DNA of 64,000 nt from Paraburkholderia sediminicola (GTDB taxonomy: Bacteria; Pseudomonadota; Gammaproteobacteria; Burkholderiales; Burkholderiaceae), in contig NZ_CADIKC010000003.1 in the NCBI RefSeq assembly GCF_902859805.1, forward strand, positions 248,001-312,000, written 5' to 3'. The translations under genes and the position numbers were made by a program. Below, in pieces: positions 28,422 to 36,952 of this stretch. Numbering within the stretch: the first letter of the stretch is position 1; the number at the start of each line of letters is the position of its first letter. The notes beneath the pieces were generated by a model that saw only the letters and a list, made by a program, of their open reading frames with translations, was not told where the DNA came from and made no database searches.

Positions 28422-29258
28422 ATGGACTGGCTATTGGCTTGCAAGGCGCTGATTCTGGGCGTCGTCGAAGGGTTGACGGAATTTTTGCCGGTGTCGAGCA
28501 CCGGCCATTTGATCGTCGCGGGCAGTCTGCTCAATTTCACGGATGAACACGCGAAAACCTTCGATGTCGTGATCCAGCTCGGCGCGATTCTGGCCGTGTG
28601 CTGGGAGTTCCGGCGCCGCATCGGCAGCGTGGTGGTCGGCTTGCCCAGCCGACCCGACGCAAGGCGCTTTACGCTGAACGTGATCATCGCGACGATTCCG
28701 GCGGTCGTGCTCGGTTTACTGTTCGAGAAAGCGATCAAGGCGGCACTGTTTTCGCCCGTGCCGGTCGCGTTCGCGTTAGTGGCGGGCGGGGTGGTGATTC
28801 TGTGGGCGGAAGCGCGTCAGCGCACGCGAGGCGACGTGGCGGCACGGGTTCAGCACGTCGACGATCTGAGCCCGCTGGATGCGTTGAAAGTCGGCCTCGC
28901 TCAATGCTTTGCGTTGATCCCGGGTATGTCGCGCTCGGGTTCGACGATCATCGGCGGGATGTTGTTTGGTCTCGACCGGCGCGTTGCTACGGAGTTTTCT
29001 TTCTTCCTCGCGATTCCGATCATCTTCGGCGCGACGGCTTACGAGCTCTACAAAGACTGGCATCTGCTGTCCGTCGACGCGCTTGGCAGTTTCGCGCTCG
29101 GCTTCGTGGCGGCTTTCATCAGCGCGTTCGCCTGCGTGCGCTGGCTGCTGCGCTACATCGCCGCGCACGATTTCACCGTGTTCGCGTGGTACCGGATCGC
29201 CTTCGGACTGTTGATCCTGCTGGTGGGTTACAGCGGCGCGTTGAGCTGGGCGGATTGA
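28422..29258 (+). CDS. uppP: Undecaprenyl-diphosphate phosphatase
   Basis: A 278-residue BacA/UppP membrane phosphatase that recycles undecaprenyl pyrophosphate for peptidoglycan and other envelope polymers; overexpression of the family gives bacitracin resistance. The two active-site motifs are visible: [19 protein letters not shown] (about residues 13-31) and the [10 protein letters not shown] segment (about residues 167-176). Eight or so membrane segments are predicted. A hairpin terminator lies between this gene and the convergent trmB. Confidence 0.93.
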   Translation: MDWLLACKALILGVVEGLTEFLPVSSTGHLIVAGSLLNFTDEHAKTFDVVIQLGAILAVCWEFRRRIGSVVVGLPSRPDARRFTLNVIIATIPAVVLGLLFEKAIKAALFSPVPVAFALVAGGVVILWAEARQRTRGDVAARVQHVDDLSPLDALKVGLAQCFALIPGMSRSGSTIIGGMLFGLDRRVATEFSFFLAIPIIFGATAYELYKDWHLLSVDALGSFALGFVAAFISAFACVRWLLRYIAAHDFTVFAWYRIAFGLLILLVGYSGALSWAD

Positions 29259-29283
29259 GTCTCCGTTTATCTTTCGCGTCATG

Positions 29284-29313
29284 AAAAAAGGTCCGCGTTT
29301 GCGGACCTTTTTG
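29284..29313. terminator. Bidirectional terminator between uppP and trmB
   Basis: AAAAAAGGTCCGC, a four-base loop and GCGGACCTTTTT serve both converging genes. Confidence 0.88.
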
Positions 29314-29342
29314 CTTATGTTGAGCGCAACTACAGCGTAGTT

Positions 29343-30137
29343 TTATGCCGCGCCGCGCTTCCTGAACACCAGATCCCACACGCCATGCCCGAGTCGCAGC
29401 CCGCGGCGCTCGAACTTCGTCACCGGACGATACTCGGGACGCGGCGCGTAGCCGTCCGCGGTATTTTCCAGCGCAGGATCGGCGCCCAGTACTTCGAGCA
29501 TCTGCTCGGCGTAGTTCTGCCAGTCGGTCGCGCAATGCAGATAGGCGCCCGGCTTCAGACGCGAAACCAGCAACGCGACGAACTTCGGCTGGATCAGCCG
29601 GCGCTTGTGGTGGCGCGCCTTGTGCCAAGGATCGGGAAAGAAGATATGCACGCCGTCGAGGCTGTCCGGCGCGATCATCTGCTCAAGCACTTCGACCGCA
29701 TCGTGCTGAATGATGCGGATGTTGGAGAGCGTCTGCTCACCCATCAGCTTCAGCAGCGCGCCGACGCCTGGCTCGTGTACTTCGACGCCGAGGAAGTCGT
29801 CGTCGGGGCGGTGCGAGGCGATCTCCGCGGTGGTCGCACCCATTCCGAAGCCGATTTCCAGCACACGCGGCGCGGCGCGGCCGAACACGCTACTCCAGTC
29901 GGGTTGTTCCGGCGTGAAGGGCACGACGAAACGCGGACCGAGCTCGTCCATTGCGCGACGCTGGCCGGTCGATACGCGGCCAGCACGCGTGACGAAGCTG
30001 CGGATGCGGCGTCGATGCAGGGTTTCTTCTTGCCGGGTGTCGGCAGTCGCGTCGGCGTCGGTCGATTGGCCTTCTGCTTCGGTGGAAGGCGGCGGGAGTT
30101 CGTCGGGCAGGCCGGCGTCGTTTGGATCGTGGATCAT
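29343..30137 (-). CDS. trmB: tRNA (guanine(46)-N7)-methyltransferase
   Basis: A 264-residue SAM-dependent enzyme that makes m7G46 in the tRNA variable loop. Motif I is [27 protein letters not shown] follows, and the family signature [16 protein letters not shown] binds tRNA. The C-terminal [19 protein letters not shown] is diagnostic. The first 60 residues are an acidic, Asp/Glu/Thr-rich extension not found in E. coli TrmB but common in this lineage. The ATG at 30137 is chosen; an upstream frame adding a Lys/Arg-rich segment is considered unlikely. Confidence 0.9.
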   Translation of the reverse strand: MIHDPNDAGLPDELPPPSTEAEGQSTDADATADTRQEETLHRRRIRSFVTRAGRVSTGQRRAMDELGPRFVVPFTPEQPDWSSVFGRAAPRVLEIGFGMGATTAEIASHRPDDDFLGVEVHEPGVGALLKLMGEQTLSNIRIIQHDAVEVLEQMIAPDSLDGVHIFFPDPWHKARHHKRRLIQPKFVALLVSRLKPGAYLHCATDWQNYAEQMLEVLGADPALENTADGYAPRPEYRPVTKFERRGLRLGHGVWDLVFRKRGAA

Positions 30138-30534
30138 TGTCGATACTGCTACTAGGGTGAGGGCTTGGCGGCTTGCATGGCGTGTTGCGAGGCGCTTTTT
30201 GCGTTTGTGCTTACGCTTGCGCGGCATGAGCCGCTGTTCGCAGGCGCGGTTTGCTCGACTCGCTATGCTGGGCCGCTGCCACTACAAAAAAGCCGCCTTC
30301 ATGGGAGGCGGCTCGTGCTGGATTCTGCTGACGGTTCAGCAGGAAGGTGGAGCGGGCGTTGCAAGTGCGCGTAAGGTAGCACACCCGAAAAGGGTGCGTC
30401 CAGACGGTGGCTGGCTTCGGTTGGCGTGGAAACTGGCATGAATATTACATTTTCATAACTATGACAGCTATTCGTATGATTTAATCGCGTTGTAAGTCAA
30501 CCAGTTGCAGCGATTATCAAAGCGAAAATCCACT
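30138..30534. other. Intergenic region with a minus-strand hairpin
   Basis: No gene is supported. AGCCGCCT/AGGCGGCT at 30291-30313 is followed on the minus strand by a T tract, giving a possible terminator, although no minus-strand gene is seen to its right. From about 30430 the sequence becomes A+T-rich and probably contains the promoter of the next gene. Confidence 0.5.
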
Positions 30535-30918
30535 ATGGGCAAACACGCACACAATCATCGTCAGGCTAAACCCGCCAAAACCGCTTGGGTTGCCGTCGAT
30601 CCAACTGCCGTTCCAACTACCTCTCAGAATGCACTTCGCAAAGCCATGGCCGTTGAAGGCGTGGCGCTCACGCAATTCAACGATTTATTGTGGTTAATGG
30701 CGCAGGAGTCCGGTGGCATGGTGGACGCGCGCAACGAGAAGCTGTGCGCACGCGGGATGTACCAACTGTTGCCGCCCCAATATGAATTGAATCCGAATGG
30801 CGAAAAATCTTTCGGGAATGCGGTTGAAGAATGTCAGGGCGGGATTCGCTATATTCTCGGGCGATATCACACCGCTGCATCAGCGCGGCTCGTATGGGAA
30901 GCAAACCACTGGTGTTGA
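30535..30918 (+). CDS. Lytic transglycosylase-like (SLT fold) protein without signal peptide
   Basis: A 127-residue protein resembling a minimal SLT lysozyme-like domain. The likely catalytic glutamate is Glu58 in WLMAQESGGM, followed by the family's ARGMYQLLPPQY block (compare GLMQVM) and YILGRYHTAASARLVWEANHW. There is no signal peptide; the first 25 residues are basic and His-rich. Base composition is lower in GC than in neighbouring genes, consistent with acquisition, perhaps from a phage (virion transglycosylase or endolysin). The tail ends abruptly compared with full SLT proteins. Function is inferred. Confidence 0.55.
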   Translation: MGKHAHNHRQAKPAKTAWVAVDPTAVPTTSQNALRKAMAVEGVALTQFNDLLWLMAQESGGMVDARNEKLCARGMYQLLPPQYELNPNGEKSFGNAVEECQGGIRYILGRYHTAASARLVWEANHWC

Positions 30919-30921
30919 GAA

Positions 30922-31401
30922 TTGAACAAGTTTCTATTGATGGGCTTCGTTTCGGCCATGTGCTGGGTGGGTGTCGCGCAAGCCGCTGATGCCGGCGTGC
31001 CGCGTTTCGACGACTTCGCGGTCAGCGACACCTTTACGGGCAAGGCGGCGAAAGTACGGCTCGTATCCGCGGACGACAAGGAATATGCGACCCGTATCCG
31101 CGAAGCCAGCCGGCAGAAGCCGAATTTTGCCGGGCACTACGTGCTGGCAAGCTGGGGCTGCGGGGCGTCCTGCGTGTCCAGCGTGGCGATCGACGCGAAG
31201 ACCGGTCGCGTCACGTGGCTGCCGTTTACGGTGTGCTGCTGGGACGTGGATGTGCAGGAACCGATCGAATTCCGGCGCGGCAGCCGCCTGCTGGTGGTTC
31301 ACGGCAGCAGGAATGAAGCGGGTAGCGGGACGTACTACTACGCGTTGGACAAAGACGAATTCAAGCTGGTCAAGGCGGTCGAGAAGGCAGCGAAGAACTA
31401 G
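30922..31401 (+). CDS. Secreted protein of unknown function
   Basis: A protein of 159 residues if it starts at the TTG at 30922, or 153 from the ATG at 30940. The TTG adds the Asn-Lys pair that gives a normal positively charged signal peptide, cleaved after VAQA. The mature domain has two close cysteine pairs (WGCGASC and VCCWD), which may form disulfides, and a FAGHYVLASWGCG motif. I do not recognise a named family. It begins four bases after the transglycosylase-like gene and is probably cotranscribed with it. Confidence 0.6.
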   Translation: MNKFLLMGFVSAMCWVGVAQAADAGVPRFDDFAVSDTFTGKAAKVRLVSADDKEYATRIREASRQKPNFAGHYVLASWGCGASCVSSVAIDAKTGRVTWLPFTVCCWDVDVQEPIEFRRGSRLLVVHGSRNEAGSGTYYYALDKDEFKLVKAVEKAAKN

Positions 31402-31582
31402 CGGCGGCTCGTGCGATGGCGCGTTGACGCCACGCGGGCTCATCTTGCGCTTGTGCGGCTTCTCGAATGGCACACGGGGAAGGAGTAGCGGGTGGGGAAT
31501 GCAGCAATCGCTGCAATGTGCGGCAGATTCAGATCCTTTCGCAAAATCGCCCGGTCAATTGCCAGGCTGGCTGAAAAGAATC
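31402..31582. other. Intergenic stretch before tRNA-Gly
   Basis: No gene, hairpin or clear promoter is seen between the secreted-protein gene and the tRNA 3' end. Confidence 0.6.
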
Positions 31583-31656
31583 TGGAGCGGGCGATGGGAA
31601 TCGAACCCACGGCTCTAGCTTGGGAAGCTAGGGTATTACCATTATACGACGCCCGC
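31583..31656 (-). tRNA. tRNA-Gly (anticodon CCC)
   Basis: A 74-base gene with encoded CCA. The acceptor stem GCGGGCG/CGCCCGC and the anticodon arm CTAGC-TTCCCAA-GCTAG give anticodon CCC, which reads GGG codons. Confidence 0.95.
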
Positions 31657-31742
31657 AGAGCGCACGATTCTACTCGGGAAGGGGCGGTTAGCGCAAATCG
31701 CGCTGCCACCACCCTTGTTCCACAAGGCGCACGGCGCGCCGT

Positions 31743-32306
31743 TCAGATCACGAAGTAGGTCAACTGAACGGCCGCACGCGTGACCACCATCAGCAGCACC
31801 TGCACGATCACGAACAGCAGGATCGGCGAGAGGTCGATCCCGCCGAGTTGCGGCACCACACGGCGCAGCGGATTCAGGAACGGCGCGGTCAGCTGATACA
31901 GAATCGGCATGGCCGGCGAGCGCGGATTGAGCCACGACAGCAGCGCCATCAGGATCGTCATCCAGATGATGAGGTTCAGCGCCCATTTGATGACGGTCAG
32001 TACAGCAACGATCAGCAGCGTCGGCACGAGCGTGAGCGGATCGGCGCCCGTGAGCACCACCATCAGCACCACATAAACGATGGCAGCAATCAGCGCTGCG
32101 ACGAGACTCGCCCAGTCGATGTTGCGGGTGCTGTGCAGAATGTGCCGCAAAGGCAGCACGATCCAGTTGGTGGCTTGCAGCACGGCGTTCGTCACGGGGT
32201 TGTACGGCGGCATGCGCACGACCTGCAGCCATGCGCGCAGCAGCAGCGCGGCGCCGAACAGCGTAAAGACGGTATTGAGCAGAAAACGGGCGATATCGCC
32301 AAACAT
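31743..32306 (-). CDS. YggT family membrane protein
   Basis: A 187-residue inner-membrane protein with two copies of the YggT unit. Each has two hydrophobic helices around a PxNP motif: MPPYNPVTNAVLQATNWIVLPLR, and SWLNPRSPAMPILYQLTAPFLNPLRRVVP. The function is poorly defined; family members are linked to envelope stress and cell division. Its leader (32307-32381 on this strand) can form three consecutive hairpins. Confidence 0.85.
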   Translation of the reverse strand: MFGDIARFLLNTVFTLFGAALLLRAWLQVVRMPPYNPVTNAVLQATNWIVLPLRHILHSTRNIDWASLVAALIAAIVYVVLMVVLTGADPLTLVPTLLIVAVLTVIKWALNLIIWMTILMALLSWLNPRSPAMPILYQLTAPFLNPLRRVVPQLGGIDLSPILLFVIVQVLLMVVTRAAVQLTYFVI

Positions 32307-32317
32307 CTCGTGTCCTT

Positions 32318-32381
32318 ATCCTTCGGAAGGCGGCCGTCGATCGGCCGCAGGGTGCCGGCGCTGACCGATCGGTGCGCCGGC
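32318..32381 (-). promoter_or_regulatory. Structured 5' leader of the yggT-family gene
   Basis: Three inverted repeats lie within 75 bases upstream of the start: CCTTCGGAAGG (32320-32330), GCGGCCG/CGGCCGC with a five-base loop (32330-32348), and GCCGGCGC/GCGCCGGC (32354-32381), whose loop itself contains the palindrome ACCGATCGGT. No T tract follows, so these are not simple terminators. Confidence 0.4.
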
Positions 32382-32522
32382 GGGTTCATTTGGATTGCCT
32401 GCGCCGTTCCCGGGGGAGAGCGCGTTACGCGTCACAAATGGGGACGCAGTGCTTCAATTTCCAGATGCTCGAGTAGGCCAATCGGCGAACTGCATGCCGC
32501 CAGACCACACCCGCACGGGATA

Positions 32523-32843
32523 TCACACAGAAATCTTGATTTCGCTGATCAGAATCGTACCGTTGCCGCCGTCGGTGTAATTCGGGATGTCGGCAACCAG
32601 CTGCTCCGAGGCCGACTTGAAGACTTTGTAGAAGTCGTCCGTGCTATCGAACAGGAAGTGGCCTGCGGCGACATACGGCGGCGGCGTTCCCGGCGGCCCG
32701 GCATTGATGCCGACGTCGACCGACCAGCCTCTCAGCGACGGCCCGAACAACCTGGCCGCGAGCGGCATGTGCGTGACGCAGTAATAGTCCACGTCGAAGT
32801 GGCCGTTTTCCCGATACGGATAAAGGATGCTGACCTTGATCAT
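32523..32843 (-). CDS. EthD family protein
   Basis: A 106-residue ferredoxin-like alpha-beta barrel protein of the EthD family. It begins IKVSILYPYRENGHFDVDYYCVTHMPL, with the family's FD..Y..THMPL pattern, and ends with a strand NGTILISEIKI. Members are often small dimeric enzymes or accessory proteins in ether or polyketide degradation, but most have no known role. The ATG at 32843 is used; an upstream in-frame start would add 22 Arg-rich residues. Confidence 0.75.
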   Translation of the reverse strand: MIKVSILYPYRENGHFDVDYYCVTHMPLAARLFGPSLRGWSVDVGINAGPPGTPPPYVAAGHFLFDSTDDFYKVFKSASEQLVADIPNYTDGGNGTILISEIKISV

Positions 32844-32920
32844 TGTGCGTTCTCGTCTGTTGGTCCCGAAGCGCGGCGCTGGTGGATTGCGCGCGGCGCC
32901 GGACGTCACATTATCACGGC

Positions 32921-33859
32921 TTACTTGACGCTTGCACCTGCTGCGGCCTGATTCAGCGACCGGTTAAGCGATTCTTCCACTGCCTCGGCAATCGTCTCGA
33001 TCGCAGCGGGCGGTTTCGCGCGACGTTCGGCCAGTCCGACCGCGCGCCGCGTCAGCAAACCGTACAGCGCGGCATGATCGCCGCCAAGGCCTTCGAGCAA
33101 CGCCAACTGCTTTTCCACAACGCCCGTATCGCCGCGCGACACGGGGCCGGCGAGCGCGTTGGGCAGGCCTTTGTCGCGGGCGGTTTCGATGGTGCCGGAG
33201 AGCATCGGCAGTAGCGCGCGTAGCGCGTCGTCTTCGGCAAAACCCAGCGTGCGCCACAGCGCGACGCATTCAGCGAGGCTGCACAGCGCGAAGCTGGCGG
33301 CGTAATGTGCGGCGGCGTGGTACAGCATGCGGCCGCCCGCTGGAATCGACAGCGGATGGCAGCGCAGGGCGACGGCCAGCGCCGTCAGCGCCTCCATGAG
33401 CGCGCCGTCGGCCTCGATCGTCACCGAGCAGCCGGCGATCCGCTCCATGTCGGCGAGATCGCCGCTAAAGAGGTAAAGTGGGTGAAAGCCGCCGATTGAG
33501 GCACCCTGGTCGCGCGCCGGAGCCAGCAGTTCCACGGGCGAGGCGCCGCTGCAATGCACGAGCGCTTTGCCGTATGAGCCGCTTGCCGCGTCTGCCGCGA
33601 ACCGCAGTGTGTGCGCTGTCGTACCGATGCTGTCGTCGGGAACGGCTAAAAAGACGATATCGGCTGCGTCGACAACCTGTTGTGGATCGTCGAACGCAGC
33701 GCAATGTTCGATTTGACTGGCGAGTCGGCCGGCCGAGGCCGCCGAGCGGCTCGCCACCGCCGTGACCGGATAGCCGGCGCGTGAAAAGCTCAGCGCGAGA
33801 CAACGCGCGAGCCGACCCGCACCGATGAAGCCGAGGCGCGGCAGGGAGGGCTGGGACAT
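32921..33859 (-). CDS. Rossmann-like and DUF2520 domain protein
   Basis: A 312-residue predicted NADP-dependent oxidoreductase. The N-terminal Rossmann domain has LGFIGAGRLARCLAL (nucleotide loop near residues 9-23) and VFLAVPDD. The C-terminal DUF2520 helical domain includes the AAAHYAASFALCSLAECVALWR segment. The arrangement resembles ketopantoate/pyrroline-carboxylate reductases, but the substrate is unknown. It lies 78 bases upstream of the EthD gene on the same strand and may be cotranscribed. Confidence 0.8.
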   Translation of the reverse strand: MSQPSLPRLGFIGAGRLARCLALSFSRAGYPVTAVASRSAASAGRLASQIEHCAAFDDPQQVVDAADIVFLAVPDDSIGTTAHTLRFAADAASGSYGKALVHCSGASPVELLAPARDQGASIGGFHPLYLFSGDLADMERIAGCSVTIEADGALMEALTALAVALRCHPLSIPAGGRMLYHAAAHYAASFALCSLAECVALWRTLGFAEDDALRALLPMLSGTIETARDKGLPNALAGPVSRGDTGVVEKQLALLEGLGGDHAALYGLLTRRAVGLAERRAKPPAAIETIAEAVEESLNRSLNQAAAGASVK

Positions 33860-34102
33860 AGTTGCGTGCTCCAGGCGGGATACTTGAACGGGAATGCTGC
33901 AGTATCGCGCATCCGTCCGGCAGTAGTGTGTCCCGGTGTGGGTATTCCTCTGATCAGTCCGCGCGCGATATGGCGCGTCCGGTCGGTCATCCGGCCACAC
34001 ACGCCCCGCGGGTCCGAAAACTGCTCACAATTTCCTTCATGAGCCGGTTTTGCAGTTGCTGTTCTGGGTTTTTCGTCTCGCAGTCAGATTCGGGAGGTAA
34101 CG

Positions 34103-34264
34103 ATGAATATTTTTTCTTACCGAAAGCACTTGCGGTTCCTGACGCACTCGCAGCGCCGTCGCTGGTGGGATCAGAAAAAGCGCCTGACGCCACGCGTGCG
34201 CATCAGTGGCGCGTACGTTCCGCCCAACGTCTCCCGAGAATTCGCCTATGTGAAGGTAGGCTGA
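34103..34264 (+). CDS. Small basic protein of 53 residues, unrecognised
   Basis: A short frame with an excellent GGGAGG five to eight bases before the ATG and a strong terminator 25 bases after the stop. The product is rich in Arg, Lys and Trp (LRFLTHSQRRRWWDQKKRL), has no membrane segment and ends FAYVKVG. The basic patch suggests nucleic acid or ribosome contact, but I recognise no family. Ribosome site, gene length and terminator together make it a credible single-gene transcript. Confidence 0.6.
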   Translation: MNIFSYRKHLRFLTHSQRRRWWDQKKRLTPRVRISGAYVPPNVSREFAYVKVG

Positions 34265-34288
34265 CAATACCGTTTGCTGATGGGTAAG

Positions 34289-34320
34289 AAATGCCCGGTG
34301 CGATTGCACCGGGCATTTTT
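34289..34320 (+). terminator. Terminator after the 53-residue protein gene
   Basis: AAATGCCCGGTG, a six-base loop, CACCGGGCATTTTT. The stem of ten or more pairs and the T run make this a strong intrinsic terminator. Confidence 0.9.
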
Positions 34321-34627
34321 CATTTGGGCCGTCAGGATTGAAGCTAATTTGTAATCAAAGATTACTGACAAGTGAGAAACGGGAGCCGCAAGACCCGCAA
34401 GGCAGTGGGTTCACGCGCGTTTCACCGCTGGCAAACCCTTAGTTCTCAGTCTGTTGCGCGGCGTGCGCTGGCGGCCTCGCGTCGGCGGACTTTCCGACCT
34501 ATTGCCGCCAATTGCAATTTGCAACAAATGCGAACATCTATGCATGGTCTTTTTCGATACATTGAATTCATAGCATGCAAGGCATGCGAAGTCGGCGACC
34601 TTAGTGGGCCGCGCCAGGAGAATAAAA
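34321..34627. other. Intergenic region upstream of the Gly/Tyr-rich protein gene
   Basis: No gene is seen. The right half is A+T-richer and contains GCATGC-AAG-GCATGC (34574-34588) and nearby TTGCAA/TTGCAAC repeats. It probably carries the promoter of the following gene, but I cannot fix its elements. Confidence 0.4.
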
Positions 34628-34933
34628 GTGAAAAAGATCGTTCCGTTTGTCGTTGCCGCCGCGCTCGGCGTGGGGTTCGCTACTGCTGCTGAGGCGCACG
34701 TTTCCGTAGGTATCGGTATTGGCATTCCGGTGGCACCCGCGTATCCGGTTTATGCCGCGCCGCCACCGGTCTATTACGCGCCGCTGCCTCCGCCGGTAGT
34801 GTATGCGCCGGGCTACTACGCACCGCCGCCGGCAGTCGTGGTGGGTGGGTACTACGGTGGCTATGGCCGTCCTTATTATCACCACGGCTACTACGGTCGC
34901 GGTTACTACGGCCACGGCTACTATCGCCGCTAA
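34628..34933 (+). CDS. Secreted Gly/Tyr/Pro-rich small protein
   Basis: A 101-residue protein starting at GTG, with CAGGAG eight to ten bases upstream. The signal peptide ends AAEAHV (cleavage about residue 22). The mature part is low-complexity: a Pro/Ala/Tyr region (YYAPLPPPVVYAPGYYAPPP) and then Gly-Tyr repeats (GYYGRGYYGHGYY). Such proteins are common and uncharacterised in Burkholderiaceae. The composition suggests an envelope or cell-surface role. The lipoprotein at 52781-52954 has a similar style. Confidence 0.7.
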   Translation: MKKIVPFVVAAALGVGFATAAEAHVSVGIGIGIPVAPAYPVYAAPPPVYYAPLPPPVVYAPGYYAPPPAVVVGGYYGGYGRPYYHHGYYGRGYYGHGYYRR

Positions 34934-35095
34934 TCGCAAGAAAGCGCGCAGAGATGTTTTGACGGCGTAACGCCGGCTTGATCGCCGGGTTACGCCGTTT
35001 GTGTTTCTACTGCTGCGACATACCGAGCGGCATATCAAAGCATCGTCGAAGCTGGGAGAATGGCTGTTTCGCCACCGCTCTGGAGAGTTTCGTCA

Positions 35096-36061
35096 ATGCA
35101 AGCGCTTCCCGCTCCCACTTTCGACGACGTACTCGACGCCGCTGCGCGTCTCGAAGGCGTCGCCCACCGCACCCCCGTTCTAACCTCAAGCACGTTCAAC
35201 GAGCGCACGGGCGCGTCGGTGTTCTTCAAGTGCGAGAATTTTCAGCGCATGGGCGCGTTCAAGTTTCGCGGCGCCTACAACGCGATTTCGCACTTCGACG
35301 CGGAGCAACGTAAAGCGGGGGTGTTGACGTACTCGTCGGGCAATCACGCTCAAGCGATCGCGCTGTCGGCGCGTCTTGCCGGGATTCACGCCACGATCAT
35401 CATGCCGCACGACGCGCCCGCCGCCAAAGTCGCGGCGACCAGGGGCTATGGCGGCGAAGTGATCAGCTACGACCGCTACACTGAGAATCGCGAAGAGATC
35501 GGCCGGCGGCTCGCCGAAGAGCGCGGCATGACGCTGATTCCGCCGTACGACCATCCGCACGTGATCGCCGGGCAGGGCACGGCGGTCAAGGAGTTGATCG
35601 ACGAAACCGGCCCGCTCGACATGCTGTTCGTGTGTCTTGGCGGCGGTGGACTGATTGGCGGTAGCGCGTTGTCGGCGGCTGCATTGAGTCCGGCGTGCAC
35701 CGTCATCGGCATCGAACCCGAAGCGGGCAACGACGGTCAGCAATCGCTCGCACGCGGCGAGATCGTGCATATCGACACGCCGCGCACGATTGCCGACGGC
35801 GCTGCTTCCACGCATCTCGGCGACTACACGTTCGCGATCATCCGGAAGCTGGTCGCGCAGATCGAAACGGTCAGCGACGAACAGTTGATCGAGACCATGC
35901 GTTTCTTCGCGCAGCGCATGAAGATCGTGGTCGAGCCGACTGGTTGCCTCGCCGCGGCCGCCGTGCTCAACGGCATCGTGCCGGTGAAGGGCAAGCGCGT
36001 GGGTGTGGTGGTGAGCGGGGGCAACGTCGATCTGGCGAAGCTGGCGCAGTATCTCGCCTGA
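35096..36061 (+). CDS. Threonine/serine dehydratase family protein (PLP fold type II)
   Basis: A 321-residue catabolic-type dehydratase, without the C-terminal regulatory domain of IlvA. The PLP lysine lies in MGAFKFRGAYNA (about residue 54), the substrate loop is TYSSGNHAQAIAL, and the phosphate-binding glycine loop is LGGGGLIGG. The length and motifs suit threonine dehydratase or threo-3-hydroxyaspartate ammonia-lyase. The two cannot be told apart here. The ATG at 35096 has GGAGAG nine bases upstream. An in-frame ATG at 35060 would add 12 non-conserved residues. Confidence 0.85.
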   Translation: MQALPAPTFDDVLDAAARLEGVAHRTPVLTSSTFNERTGASVFFKCENFQRMGAFKFRGAYNAISHFDAEQRKAGVLTYSSGNHAQAIALSARLAGIHATIIMPHDAPAAKVAATRGYGGEVISYDRYTENREEIGRRLAEERGMTLIPPYDHPHVIAGQGTAVKELIDETGPLDMLFVCLGGGGLIGGSALSAAALSPACTVIGIEPEAGNDGQQSLARGEIVHIDTPRTIADGAASTHLGDYTFAIIRKLVAQIETVSDEQLIETMRFFAQRMKIVVEPTGCLAAAAVLNGIVPVKGKRVGVVVSGGNVDLAKLAQYLA

Positions 36062-36114
36062 TACGCTGCTTGATCGTTATTGCGCTGCACTGCGCACGTT
36101 GAAATTGAGGGAAG

Positions 36115-36142
36115 ACGGCTCGCGAAGGCGAGCCGTTTTTTC
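36115..36142 (+). terminator. Terminator after the dehydratase gene
   Basis: ACGGCTCGC, a four-base loop, GCGAGCCGT and six further T. It lies immediately before the convergent LysE gene stop. Confidence 0.85.
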
Positions 36143-36819
36143 TAGCTGGCCACCTGTGCGGTTTGCACAATCAGATCGCGATAGCCGTTCACGATCACGC
36201 TATACGAGAAGTACGCGAACAGCAGCGCCGACAACACATGGCACGCGCGCAGCAAACCGGTGCCGGCGCGTTTGCGTCCATGGCTGCCGAGTCCGCAGAT
36301 AAAGATCGTCCAGCACAAGCCGCCGAGGAAGAAGCCGCCGAGAAATACCGGTGCAGTCGTCGCGCTGGTGGCGCCGGCTTTTGCGATCAGCGCACCCCCG
36401 ACTGCGGCGAACCACAGAATCGCTGACGGCGATGACATTGCCAGCAACGCGCCGCGCAAGAAACCGCGCCACGGGGAAAGATGCGGCGCATTGGCATCCG
36501 CTTCGCCGGCAACTGCAGGCGCCGTCGCGGGGAACAGCGCCTCACGCGCCATCTTCCATGTGAGAAACAGCAGGACCGCCGCGCCACCGATCCACACGAC
36601 CCAGCGTACCGATTCGAACTGCAGCAGCGCAGCCATTCCCGCGAGCGCGAGCGCCGCGTAAACGAGATCGCCGAAACAGGAACCCAGGCCCAGCCAGAAG
36701 CCCGGTTTGAAGCCGTGCGACAGCGTCAGCGAAATCATCGCGACGTTGACAAGACCGATGTCCAGACACAACGACAACGACAGAAAAAAGCCATCCGACA
36801 TCATTGAAAAGGCATGCAT
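36142..36819 (-). CDS. LysE family translocator
   Basis: A 225-residue membrane protein of the LysE/RhtB exporter family with about six membrane segments. It has the N-terminal GLVNVAMISLTLSHGFKPGFWLGLGSCFGD block and a proline-containing mid-loop near AMSSPSAILWF. Members export basic or neutral amino acids such as lysine, threonine or homoserine. The substrate is not resolved. It is convergent with the dehydratase gene. Confidence 0.8.
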   Translation of the reverse strand: MHAFSMMSDGFFLSLSLCLDIGLVNVAMISLTLSHGFKPGFWLGLGSCFGDLVYAALALAGMAALLQFESVRWVVWIGGAAVLLFLTWKMAREALFPATAPAVAGEADANAPHLSPWRGFLRGALLAMSSPSAILWFAAVGGALIAKAGATSATTAPVFLGGFFLGGLCWTIFICGLGSHGRKRAGTGLLRACHVLSALLFAYFSYSVIVNGYRDLIVQTAQVAS

Positions 36820-36952
36820 CCGCGCAACTGCTCCATCAGTTTTGTTATTCAGACTTGTTCAGGCGCGAGCGATCCGGCTGGTGAACGGATCGCTTCGATG
36901 CCGACAGAATCAGGAATTCAACGGTGTGACCGGTGTGATTCGGGGCCTGTTT

